Both the position numbers and the translations under genes were made by a program. 64,000 nt of DNA, taken from positions 1,240,001 through 1,304,000 of the forward strand of contig CBDCMW010000002.1 in the NCBI GenBank assembly GCA_965219165.1, written 5' to 3'. Numbering within the stretch: the first letter of the stretch is position 1; each line of letters begins with the position of its first letter. Below are positions 16,295 to 24,236 of this stretch, in pieces. The DNA is from Aldehydirespirator sp965219165. GTDB lineage: Bacteria > Actinomycetota > Acidimicrobiia > Acidimicrobiales > Aldehydirespiratoraceae. Below the pieces are notes generated by a model. The model had not been told where the DNA came from. It was given only the letters and a program-made list of their open reading frames with translations, and did no database searches.

Positions 16295-16819
16295 TTAGCC
16301 GTAGCGCACGCACGAGGCCCGGTTGTTCATCGAGCCCAGAGTGGATTCTGACCGGTAGATGCGCTTTAGCGATCCGGTGCAGCTGGAGTAGTTGTAGAAC
16401 GTGGTGGGGGAGCTTCCGCAGTAGTGGCGCGACGACTCGATGTTGTTGTTCCACGCTCCGGTGGGATACCACACCCCGCCGCCGCATGTGGTGCCCACCA
16501 CCCTCACAGAGGACCCGCTGTAAGAGCTCGACGAGTAGTGGAGGCCGATCGTGTTGGTGCCCGATGATCGTGTCACCCGCCCCGAGCGTGGCTGCTCGGT
16601 GCTGATCGACGCGGCGTGCGCGGCAGCCTCGGCCTCCACGGCGAAGCAGACCTCAGGTTGCGTGACGAAGACCCCGTCCTCCACGCCGGTGACCTCGATG
16701 ACGCAGTGCTGCTCTACCGCCAGCGGTTCAGTAGACGCACCCGCCTGCTCCCCGGGCACGAGCCCGCCGGCGATGATCGCGGCCGTCACGGCCATCCGGT
16801 AGATCTTGGCGCTGCTCAT
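16295..16819 (-). CDS. Secreted beta/gamma-crystallin-like (peptidase inhibitor I36-like) protein
   Basis: A 174-residue exported protein. The signal peptide is MSSAKIYRMAVTAAIIAGG... with likely cleavage after the Ala-Gly-Ala near residue 28. The mature part has six Cys and two repeats of the type GSSVRVVGTTCGGGVWYP / WNNNIESSRHYC and CTGSLKRIY / SMNNRASCVRYG. The W-N-N-x-I-x-S-S pattern is that of beta/gamma-crystallin-like secreted proteins, including the actinobacterial I36 inhibitor group. A protease-inhibitor or calcium-binding role is inferred from the fold only. An in-frame ATG 51 nt upstream would precede the signal peptide; the internal ATG follows GGGAGGAGC and is chosen. Confidence 0.6.
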   Translation of the reverse strand: MSSAKIYRMAVTAAIIAGGLVPGEQAGASTEPLAVEQHCVIEVTGVEDGVFVTQPEVCFAVEAEAAAHAASISTEQPRSGRVTRSSGTNTIGLHYSSSSYSGSSVRVVGTTCGGGVWYPTGAWNNNIESSRHYCGSSPTTFYNYSSCTGSLKRIYRSESTLGSMNNRASCVRYG

Positions 16820-17008
16820 AGCAAGCTCCTCCCAACGCACAGCCCCGAGGCCAGCCCCCGGACCTGCCATCTACTTGCCGCCCAGCCCCGGCCCGTCGCG
16901 CGCGGCCCACAAGAAATCCCAACACGCCGCGCGACGCGAACGCCCCAGCAGGCAAGTAGCACGAGCCCCGCGTCACCAGCGGGTCAATCAGCACGAAGGA
17001 GCATCGCA

Positions 17009-18160
17009 GTGACACGGAACAACATCAGAAAGAACAGTGAGACCTTGGTATGCCAGCAACTCGGACTCGATCGTTTCCGGCGGGCAATCAAGGCTGGACT
17101 TCGCCATCCTTGGAAGGACGAGACAACGGCAAGATTCCCATCTAGCCGCAAGCATTGGCTGCGTTCGTCGTCGCTCGCTTGGTTGGTGATTCTTGTCTTC
17201 GCGGCCACCCTCTCGACCACCAACGCTGGCGCCTCGTCTCCAGACTCGGAGACTGAATCAGTTCAAGAGGTCGAGCAGGCCCTACAGTCGGCGTTACAGC
17301 AAGTGCCCGACGTCGAGGCTCTCATAAGTGAGACAGCAGCGAACACCTCCGACTTAGTCGTCGACATGTCCCCGGACGCAAAGGCCCTCGTGGCCATGGA
17401 ATCATCCACAGGCAGTAGCCTGGCCATACCGCCGCACGGTGGTGATCCTGTCAAGATGAGCCGGTTTGGTAGCTTCGAGTTTCTGATCGAATTGCCGGGC
17501 TCCCCGGGCGAAGCCAAAGTGGCAACTGACGGATCAGTAGTGTTTGAGAGGGTCCACAAAGACACTGATTTGATTCTCCAAGCCCAGAAGGACACGGGTG
17601 TTCGAATGATCGCGATGCTTCACGGTCCCGATGCACCAACACGGCTTAACTTTGGGTTCAAGGCTACAGGCACGGAGAAGGCTATACTCAATCAGGACGG
17701 CAGCGTGGCTATCGTGGGCGACAACAACAGTGTAATTTCGATACTTCCCGCATCTTGGGCCTATGACTCCGCTGGGAACGACGTGTCCTCTTGGTATACC
17801 ATCGAAGGAGACACGCTCGTGCTCAACATCGATCTTGATCCGAGCCTCGAATACCCAGTCATAGCAGACCCACAGTTCACTTGGGGAACTATCAGCGGAA
17901 CCGCCTACTTCAACCGTCAAGAGACACAAGACGTCGCAGGTACCGCTGCCGTTGTCGTGGGAATGCTCGTACCGTATCTCCCTCCACCCTTCAACGGACT
18001 CGTTGCCTGGTACGTCGGGACCATTGGCATCTGGGCTGCGTACGCCGACGACGATGAGTGCCTGAAGATCAAGTATGGATTCACATGGAGTTGGGGAGGT
18101 CTCACTCCTGGTCTGTCTCCAGGACACTACATAGAAGAAGCAGGGTTCGCGTGTGAATGA
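17009..18160 (+). CDS. Secreted protein, unknown function, lower-GC
   Basis: A 383-residue protein with a long basic N-terminus, a membrane/signal segment at about 54-74 (LAWLVILVFAATLSTTNAGA) and an extracytoplasmic domain ending in EYPVIADPQFTWGTISGT. That YPV-x-ADP ending is common in actinobacterial surface proteins of the DNRLRE/Rhs-associated kind. It is followed by a hydrophobic Gly-rich stretch and two Cys (DECLKIKYG and the final GFACE). Start GTG with GAAGGA 8 nt upstream. GC is clearly lower than in neighbours and codon use includes many A/T-ending codons, which suggests transfer. It overlaps the next gene by 4 bp (ATGA). The pairing with a small membrane protein resembles an effector/immunity pair, an inference only. 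Confidence 0.55.
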   Translation: MTRNNIRKNSETLVCQQLGLDRFRRAIKAGLRHPWKDETTARFPSSRKHWLRSSSLAWLVILVFAATLSTTNAGASSPDSETESVQEVEQALQSALQQVPDVEALISETAANTSDLVVDMSPDAKALVAMESSTGSSLAIPPHGGDPVKMSRFGSFEFLIELPGSPGEAKVATDGSVVFERVHKDTDLILQAQKDTGVRMIAMLHGPDAPTRLNFGFKATGTEKAILNQDGSVAIVGDNNSVISILPASWAYDSAGNDVSSWYTIEGDTLVLNIDLDPSLEYPVIADPQFTWGTISGTAYFNRQETQDVAGTAAVVVGMLVPYLPPPFNGLVAWYVGTIGIWAAYADDDECLKIKYGFTWSWGGLTPGLSPGHYIEEAGFACE

Positions 18161-18471
18161 TCATGTGTCTTAGGACAGCGATTCTACTAGTCATTCCGCG
18201 AATCGAGGCTTGGATTGCCTTTAGCATTCTTAGCGGGATGGGTCTAGTGTATCTGATTCCTCTAGTGAGAAGGCTGTACGTCGGAGCAACCAGACGCGCT
18301 CGCCAGATTGGAGGTGTGGTATTCATGGCATATATAGTTGGAGGGATTGTCTCATACACAATTGATCTTGAGAGCCCCTATTCTTCGCCAATGGTTCTAG
18401 TAGGCGCATTTGCGAGCGGTGGCTTGGCAATCTGGGCTTACGACCGCTTCATATCCCGTAGACACCTCTAG
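18157..18471 (+). CDS. Small membrane protein coupled to the preceding secreted protein
   Basis: A 104-residue protein with three likely membrane helices (about 17-38, 54-72 and 79-96), the first including AWIAFSILSGMGLVYLIPLV. It starts inside the stop of the upstream gene (ATGA) and shares its unusually low GC. No family is recognised. Size, topology and coupling fit an immunity or export-helper protein for the upstream product, but nothing in the sequence proves it. Confidence 0.5.
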   Translation: MIMCLRTAILLVIPRIEAWIAFSILSGMGLVYLIPLVRRLYVGATRRARQIGGVVFMAYIVGGIVSYTIDLESPYSSPMVLVGAFASGGLAIWAYDRFISRRHL

Positions 18472-18547
18472 CCCTGGAACGGAATTGCGCTAGTCTTCGT
18501 CGCCCCTCGATTGGGTGCGCCGTTCGTTCGACAAGGAGCATGTGCCC

Positions 18548-19361
18548 ATGACTGATGCAAGCGTCTCGACCCCCGGCCCGCTTGGGGTGTTCGACGTCTC
18601 CGGCCGCCGGGTTGTCCCAGATCACCGGGGGCACCGCCGGGATCGGCCTGGCCGCAGCCAGCCACCTCGCTGGCAGCGGCGCGCAGGTGGTGATCTGTGG
18701 CCGGCGCACCGAGGGCTCGGAGATCGCGGCGGGCATCGGAGCCGGCTTCGTGCAGATGGACGTGACCGATGAGGCGTCGGTGGCTCGGGGCTTCGAAGCG
18801 GTCTCTGAGCGTTTCGACGCGCTCGACGCGTTGATCCTCAACGCGGGGATCGACGAGCATCACGGTGAGGTCGAAGAGCTCGACCTGAGGGTGTTCGAGC
18901 GGGTCATGGACGTCAACACCATGGGTGTGGTTCGGGCGCTGAGCCACGGGGTGGGCCTGGTCCGCGACCACGGCTCGATAATCGTGACCAGTTCCCCGGC
19001 CGGATCCATCGCTGTGCCCGGCATGGCGGCCTACGCCTCGTCCAAGGCGGCCCTGGACCATCTCGTGAGGGTGTGGGCTCTGGAGCTAGGGCCGCGCCAT
19101 GTGCGGGTCAACGCCGTGCTGCCCGGGATAGTCGAGAGCGAGTTGGCCCCGGAGTCGTCGCCGCACCTCGAGCTGGTCCGGCGGATGACCGCCAACGGCG
19201 TCTTCCGGAGGGCGTCGGAGATGGCCCCGGTGTTCCACTTCCTGGTCAGCGACGCCAGTGCCACGCTCACCGGCTCGCTGGTGGGATGCCACGACGGCGT
19301 CTCCATCGGCTACAGCCAGGAAGTGATGGCCCGTCTCGCCGCCGACCTGCCGCCGGCCTGA
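18548..19361 (+). CDS. Short-chain dehydrogenase/reductase, frameshifted near its start
   Basis: An SDR-family NAD(P)-dependent oxidoreductase of about 270 residues. The natural start is the ATG at 18548 (AAGGAG 9 nt upstream), giving MTDASVSTPGPLGVFDVSGRRVV. The reading then moves to the next frame at ITGGTAGIGLAAASHLAG, which carries the TGxxxGIG cofactor motif. The rest is intact: NAG, ITSSPAG-type Ser and the catalytic YASSK (AAYASSKAALDH). Dropping one C from the CCC at 18617-18619 would join the two frames as GRRVVQITGGTAGIG, so a one-base insertion or sequencing error is the simplest explanation. Substrate unknown. Confidence 0.75.
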
Positions 19362-19488
19362 CCCGGGCGCCCGGAAAGCGGGCCGGCTCTCGGAGGACTG
19401 AGCCCGGCCAGATCGCCGACGATGCAAGCACGGCCGTCCACCGGTCAATGTAGGTTGGCGCTTCCACCGAGCCCTAGGAGTGATAGCA

Positions 19489-21507
19489 GTGGCCCCGACC
19501 GAACAACCGGCGCCGAGCGTGTCGGAGCCGGCACTGCCCGACGGCGAGTTCGCCTGGCACAAGCTGGTCGATCTCGACGGGCTGCCCGAGGGCCGGGTCA
19601 TGACCGTGACCGTCGGCCACGAGAGCCTGTGCGTGACCCGCACTGCCGACGGCGGCTATGGATGTGTGGGAAACGCCTGCCCGCACCAGGGCGGCCCGCT
19701 GGGGGAGGGGTCGATAGAGGGCGGGTGGCTGCGATGCCCGTGGCACGGCTACGACTACTCGCCCAAGAACGGCAAGCCCCCTCCGCCCTTCGGCGACGCG
19801 CCGGCCGCATACCGCACCGAGGTGCGGGCCGACGGCGTTTACGCGGCGCTGCCGGTGGAGCGGCCCCGCACCCGCACCGTGTCCGACGTGCTGGTGGAGA
19901 CGATGGTGGCCTGGGGCGTGACCCACGTGTTCGGCATGGTCGGCCACTCCAACCTCGGGTTCGCTGACGCGTTGCGGGCCGCCGAGGCCCGAGGCGACCT
20001 CACCTTCGTCGGGATCCGCCACGAGGGGGCCGCCTCCTTCGCAGCCTGCGCCTACGGCAAGCTCACCGGCGGCCTCGCAGGCTGCTTCGCCATCGCCGGG
20101 CCCGGCTCCACCAACCTGCTCACGGGCCTGTACGACGCCAAGATGGACCGGGCCCCGGTGCTGGCGCTGTCGGGCCAGGTCCCGTCGAAGGTGCGGGGCC
20201 GGGGCGCGTTCCAGGACACCGACCTGTCGGCTGCCTTCGCGGACGTGGCCCGCTACTCGGCGACGGTGCAGGCTGGCTCCAACTACGCCGAACTGATGAC
20301 CCTGGCCTGCAAGACGGCCATCGTCGAGCGTGACGTGGCCCACCTGGTGCTGCCCGACGAGGTGCAGGAGCTTCCCGCGCCCGACGGGGCGGCCGGCTCG
20401 CCGGGCTCTCCGCAGGGACGCACCGGCCTGCGAACCGTCCAACCGCCCGCCGAGGCGCTGGCCGCCGCGGCCGCCGCGGTGGCCGGCGCGACCCGGCCTC
20501 TGATCATCGTGGGCCATGGCGCCCGCTCGGCAATGGCCGACATCGGTGCGCTGGCCGAGAAGCTCGGCGCGCCGGTGGCGACCACGTTCAAGGCAAAGGG
20601 GCTGATCGGGGACCGCCACCCGCTGGCCTGCGGGGTGCTGGGCCGCTCGGGCACCCCCATAGCCAGCTGGTTCATGAACGAGGCCGACCTGCTGTTGACC
20701 TTCGGGGTGTCGTTCGCCAACCACACCGGCATCGCCGACTACAAGCCCATCGTGCAGGTCGACTTCGACCCGATGGCACTGGGCCGATTCCACTCGGTGG
20801 ACGTGCCGGTGCTGGCCGAGGTGGGAGTGGCGGCCCGGGCCCTCGCTGAGGCCGTGCCCGCCGAGCGCCGATGCCAGGACCTGCGGCCCGAGGTGGCCGA
20901 GCGCTGGGCTGTCTGGCAGGACGAGAAGGCCCGCCGCCGCGCCGACGACCGGGGCGAGGGCCTCAACGCGGCGGTGGTGTTCGATGCGCTCAGCCGGCTC
21001 GTGCCCGCCGACGCCGTCATGGCGGTGGACGTGGGCAATCACGCCTACTCGTTCGGCCGCTACTTCGAGACCCGGGGCCAGACCGTGCTGATGTCGGGCT
21101 ACCTCGGATCGATCGGCTTCGCCCTGCCCGCAGCCATGGGCTGCTGGGCCGCCACCCGCGGCCGAACCGAGCATGCCGGCCGGGCCGTGGTGTCGGTGTC
21201 TGGCGACGGCGGGTTCGGCCAGTACGCCATGGAGCTGACAACCGCGGCCAAGCACGGCATGGACATCACCCACGTGCTGCTGAACAACAACGAGCTGGGC
21301 AAGATCTCCAAGGAGCAGCGAGCCGCCGAGTTCGACGTGTGGCAGACCTCGCTGCACAACCCCGACTTCGCCGCCTTCGCCGAGCTCTGCGGCGCCCGGG
21401 GCTTCCGCGTCGCCTCCCCCGAGCAGCTCGACCAGGCCGTGTCAGAAGCCCTCGACCACCAGGGCCCCGCCCTAGTCGAGATCCTCACCGACCCCCTGCT
21501 GGTGTAG
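19489..21507 (+). CDS. Rieske domain fused to a thiamine-diphosphate enzyme (POX/ALS-like)
   Basis: A 672-residue fusion. Residues 20-125 are a Rieske [2Fe-2S] domain with C64-P-H66 and C83-P-W-H86. Residues 130-672 are a complete ThDP enzyme. The N-terminal pyrimidine-binding half has the catalytic Glu in GIRHEGAASFAACAYGKLTG. A central domain follows, then a diphosphate-binding half with the GDGGFGQYAMEL...NNN motif. The closest relatives by pattern are acetolactate synthase, pyruvate oxidase and sulfoacetaldehyde acetyltransferase-like proteins. The Rieske domain could accept electrons from a 2-oxo-acid decarboxylation, which is an inference. The GTG at 19489 has TAGGAG 8 nt upstream and is preferred over the GTG at 19480, which overlaps that site. 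It stands alone between a frameshifted SDR gene and a toxin-antitoxin pair. Confidence 0.8.
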   Translation: MAPTEQPAPSVSEPALPDGEFAWHKLVDLDGLPEGRVMTVTVGHESLCVTRTADGGYGCVGNACPHQGGPLGEGSIEGGWLRCPWHGYDYSPKNGKPPPPFGDAPAAYRTEVRADGVYAALPVERPRTRTVSDVLVETMVAWGVTHVFGMVGHSNLGFADALRAAEARGDLTFVGIRHEGAASFAACAYGKLTGGLAGCFAIAGPGSTNLLTGLYDAKMDRAPVLALSGQVPSKVRGRGAFQDTDLSAAFADVARYSATVQAGSNYAELMTLACKTAIVERDVAHLVLPDEVQELPAPDGAAGSPGSPQGRTGLRTVQPPAEALAAAAAAVAGATRPLIIVGHGARSAMADIGALAEKLGAPVATTFKAKGLIGDRHPLACGVLGRSGTPIASWFMNEADLLLTFGVSFANHTGIADYKPIVQVDFDPMALGRFHSVDVPVLAEVGVAARALAEAVPAERRCQDLRPEVAERWAVWQDEKARRRADDRGEGLNAAVVFDALSRLVPADAVMAVDVGNHAYSFGRYFETRGQTVLMSGYLGSIGFALPAAMGCWAATRGRTEHAGRAVVSVSGDGGFGQYAMELTTAAKHGMDITHVLLNNNELGKISKEQRAAEFDVWQTSLHNPDFAAFAELCGARGFRVASPEQLDQAVSEALDHQGPALVEILTDPLLV

Positions 21508-21558
21508 CCCACTAATTCTCTTGAATTCGTCACCAGGCACGGGTAGCAACGGAGTTAC

Positions 21559-21571
21559 TACTACAGTAGTA
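21559..21571. promoter_or_regulatory. Palindromic operator candidate for the toxin-antitoxin operon
   Basis: TACTACAGTAGTA is a perfect 13-bp palindrome ending 8 nt before the antitoxin ATG. It overlaps a TAGTAT that could serve as a -10. An autorepressor site bound by the ribbon-helix-helix antitoxin is the likely role. Confidence 0.5.
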
Positions 21572-21579
21572 TCACTGGC

Positions 21580-21804
21580 ATGAAGGTCAGTGTCAGCATT
21601 CCTGAGAACGATGTCGCCTTCCTTGACGACTACGCACGCTGCCACGGCATCGCATCCCGGTCTGCTGCCCTGCACAGGGCAATACGGCTCCTGCGAGCCT
21701 CTGAGTTGTCGCCGCACTACGCGGACGCCTTTGCCGAGTGGGCTCATGACGGCGACGACAAGGCTTGGGACGCCGTCGTCGCGGACGGGCTGATGCAGGA
21801 CTGA
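21580..21804 (+). CDS. Ribbon-helix-helix antitoxin of a MazEF-type pair
   Basis: A 74-residue protein. The N-terminal MKVSVSIPENDVAFLDDYARCHGIASRSAALHRAIRLL pattern is a ribbon-helix-helix DNA-binding domain: a short strand, a helix, then a turn with SRSAAL and a second helix. The acidic C-terminus (residues 45-74) would wrap the toxin. Its TGA overlaps the toxin start (TGATG), giving tight translational coupling in the usual antitoxin-first order. The 13-bp palindrome just upstream supports autoregulation. Confidence 0.75.
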   Translation: MKVSVSIPENDVAFLDDYARCHGIASRSAALHRAIRLLRASELSPHYADAFAEWAHDGDDKAWDAVVADGLMQD

Positions 21805-22151
21805 TGCGGCGGGGCGAGATCCGCGTCGTCGACCTCGACCCCGTTGTGGGTGCTGAGGCTGTTCGTACCCGCCCGGCAGTGATCGTTAGCAACGACGGTG
21901 CCAACACGATGGCGGCACGTCTGGGGCGCGGCGTGGTCACCGTCATTCCCGTTACCTCGAACACCGCGCGCATCCACCCGTTTCAGATCCTGCTGGCCGC
22001 CGCCGATACCGGGCTCAACCTTGATTCCAAAGCGCAGGCTGAGCAGATCCGGTCGGTCTCCGTCGAACGGATCGGCGCAGTAATCGGCGCCGTTCCATTC
22101 GATCTCATGGCTGGGCTCGACGAAGCGATCAGACTCCACTTGGATCTCTGA
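21804..22151 (+). CDS. MazF/PemK-family endoribonuclease toxin
   Basis: A 115-residue toxin. The fold markers RRGEIRVVDLDPVVG (2-16), RTRPAVIVSN (22-31), VVTVIPVTSN (44-53) and DSKAQAEQIRSVS (74-86) are those of MazF/PemK, which cleave single-stranded RNA at short sequences. The ATG at 21804 overlaps the antitoxin stop. The Arg of the RPAVIV block and the Ser/Thr of VIPVTSN, both active-site positions in the family, are kept, so the toxin looks functional. Confidence 0.85.
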   Translation: MRRGEIRVVDLDPVVGAEAVRTRPAVIVSNDGANTMAARLGRGVVTVIPVTSNTARIHPFQILLAAADTGLNLDSKAQAEQIRSVSVERIGAVIGAVPFDLMAGLDEAIRLHLDL

Positions 22152-22324
22152 CCACACCCGCTCGACCAATCGTGCAAGGGCCGACCCCGACGGCGCCGAG
22201 GATCCTCCGGGGAAGTTCAGGGATATCCCCCAGTGGGTGGACACAGGCAGGTCGGCAGAGTGGACTGGTGGACGAGGCCGCGTCGGGCCCGCAGCCTGCG
22301 GGCAAGAACGCCACCGGGCGGCCT

Positions 22325-22330
22325 TATGCT
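22325..22330 (+). promoter_or_regulatory. Candidate -10 box (TATGCT), leaderless
   Basis: TATGCT ends 6 nt before the GTG start of the first ABC gene. This spacing fits transcription starting at the GTG itself, and no ribosome-binding site is visible there. Confidence 0.4.
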
Positions 22331-22336
22331 CGGCCG

Positions 22337-23263
22337 GTGACCATCGTCGAGACGCAGGCGCTGACGCAGCGCTTCGGCTCAACCGTCGCCCTCGACGGCC
22401 TCGACATGCAGATGCAGCCTGGCGTGACCGGGCTCGTCGGCGCCAACGGCGCAGGGAAGACCACCCTGCTGAGTGCCATGCTCGGCCTGCGCGTGCCGAC
22501 GTCGGGATCGGTGACGGTGATGGGCTTCGACCCCCAGAAGGCCGGTCACAAGCTCAGGGCCATGGTGGGGTTCGCACCCGAGCGCAACGTGCTGCCCGAC
22601 GAGATGCGGGCCGTCGACTTCGTCCGCCACCTCGCCGAGGTCCAGGGCCTGCCCCGCAACGAGGCCCGCAACCGGGCCTCCGACAGCCTGTGGCTGGTGG
22701 GATTGGGCGAGGAGCGGACCCGGACGCTGGGCACTATGTCCACCGGCCAGCGCCAGCGGGTGAAGCTGGCTCAGGCCATCGCCTCGGATCCCAAGCTGGT
22801 GCTGCTCGACGAGCCCACCGACGGCCTCGACCCGGTGCAGCGCATCGAGATGCTGACCCTCATCGGCCAGATCAGCCGCGACTTCTCCATGAACGTGGTG
22901 CTGTCGTCGCACGTGCTGGAAGAGGTCGAGCGGGTGTGCGACCACGTGGTGGCCCTCGATGCCGGCCGGCTGGTGGCCTGCGGGCCCATCGCTGAGCTGA
23001 TCGGCGAGAGCGACGGGATCACCCTCGAACTGGTGGATGTGGCTGAGCCGGCCGGATCGGTCGAGGCGGTCGAGTCGACGCTCCGCTTGGGCGGCTTGGA
23101 CGTGTGGCGCCAGCAGACGACTCTGAGGCTGCGGGGCGCGGACTTCAATGAGCTCTGCGACCGGGCCCGCGACGCGGTGGCCTTGGCCGGGGCCCGTATC
23201 CGCCGCCTGGAGTCTCGGCGCCGCACCCTTGAGGACATCTTCGAGGACGCCCTCGATGAGTAA
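22337..23263 (+). CDS. ABC transporter ATP-binding protein (first of two)
   Basis: A 308-residue ABC-2-type ATPase. Walker A GANGAGKT is at 35-42, the signature MSTGQRQR at 134-141, Walker B LVLLDEPTDGLD at 154-165 and an SSHVLEEVERV H-loop segment follows. The extra C-terminal domain of about 80 residues is usual for NatA/DrrA-like exporter ATPases. The GTG start aligns with a leaderless promoter. The gene overlaps the next permease gene by 8 bp and begins a four-gene operon ATPase-permease-ATPase-permease. Confidence 0.9.
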   Translation: MTIVETQALTQRFGSTVALDGLDMQMQPGVTGLVGANGAGKTTLLSAMLGLRVPTSGSVTVMGFDPQKAGHKLRAMVGFAPERNVLPDEMRAVDFVRHLAEVQGLPRNEARNRASDSLWLVGLGEERTRTLGTMSTGQRQRVKLAQAIASDPKLVLLDEPTDGLDPVQRIEMLTLIGQISRDFSMNVVLSSHVLEEVERVCDHVVALDAGRLVACGPIAELIGESDGITLELVDVAEPAGSVEAVESTLRLGGLDVWRQQTTLRLRGADFNELCDRARDAVALAGARIRRLESRRRTLEDIFEDALDE

Positions 23264-24236
23264 TCCCTCAGCCTCGGTGGCATCCACCGGCGACACCGGC
23301 GACGCCGGTGCTGCCCGCACAACCGACACCGCCGACACCGCCCGGATCATGGATCAGGGCTACCGGTCCTACGACGGGCCCCGCACCGGACTGCCCGGAG
23401 CGATCCGCTCGGTGGTGCGATACTCGGTGCGCCACACGCTGGGCCTGGGTCGCCCGGCGCGCCACAAGATCCTGCCCTGGCTGGCGGTCGTCATCGCCCT
23501 GGTCCCCGCGGTGGTCTTCGTGGGGCTTGCGGTGGTGCTCAACGTCGACCTGATCAGTGACGAGATCCTGCCCGATTACCACGAGTACTACGGCTTCATC
23601 ACCACCGCCCTGTTCTTCTACTGTGGCATCGTCGTGCCCGACATCCTGGTGTCCGACCGCCGCAACGGGATGCTGCCGCTCTACCTGTCGACGCCCCTGG
23701 AGAGCTGGAGCTACTTGACCTCCAAGGCCCTGGCCGTGGCGCTGACATTGGCCGTCCTCACCGTCGGCCCGGTGCTGTTCCTGCTGGTGGCCTACACCAT
23801 CGAGGGCTCCGGGCCTGACGGGCTGATCGAGTGGCTCAAGATCTTCGTGCGCATCCTCGTGGCCGGGGCCGCCATATCGGCTGCGTTCACTGCGGCCAGC
23901 CTGGCCGCGGCCAGTCTCACCGATCGCAGGGCCTTTGCATCGGTGGGCGTGATCCTGCTGCTGTGGGGCAGCGGCTTCGTGACGGCTGCGCTGGTGGAGG
24001 CCGCTGACATGAGCGAGCAGGTCTACGCCCTCGACCTCGGGGGTATCTCCGACGAGCTCAAGAACAGGATCTACGGTGCCGAGCCGCCATCTGCTCCCGG
24101 AGAGAACGAGTTCATACAGGGCTTCCGTCGCTCCGAGCTGTCAACACTCTTCGTGGTTGGGGCCAACCTTGGCTGGGTGGCCCTGGGATCAGGCGTCGTG
24201 TGGTGGCGCTACCGGCGACTGGCGCTGAGCCGATGA
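23256..24236 (+). CDS. ABC transporter permease (ABC-2 type)
   Basis: A 326-residue integral membrane protein with six likely helices, for example WLAVVIALVPAVVFVGLAVVL and FVRILVAGAAISAAFTAASLAAA. The segment DILVSDRRNGMLPLYLSTPLES is the conserved cytoplasmic element of ABC-2 permeases that contacts the ATPase. The N-terminal 30 residues are a low-complexity Thr/Ala/Asp tail ahead of GYRSYDGPRTG. It partners the preceding ATPase. Its stop overlaps the next start (ATGA). Confidence 0.8.
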   Translation: MSNPSASVASTGDTGDAGAARTTDTADTARIMDQGYRSYDGPRTGLPGAIRSVVRYSVRHTLGLGRPARHKILPWLAVVIALVPAVVFVGLAVVLNVDLISDEILPDYHEYYGFITTALFFYCGIVVPDILVSDRRNGMLPLYLSTPLESWSYLTSKALAVALTLAVLTVGPVLFLLVAYTIEGSGPDGLIEWLKIFVRILVAGAAISAAFTAASLAAASLTDRRAFASVGVILLLWGSGFVTAALVEAADMSEQVYALDLGGISDELKNRIYGAEPPSAPGENEFIQGFRRSELSTLFVVGANLGWVALGSGVVWWRYRRLALSR

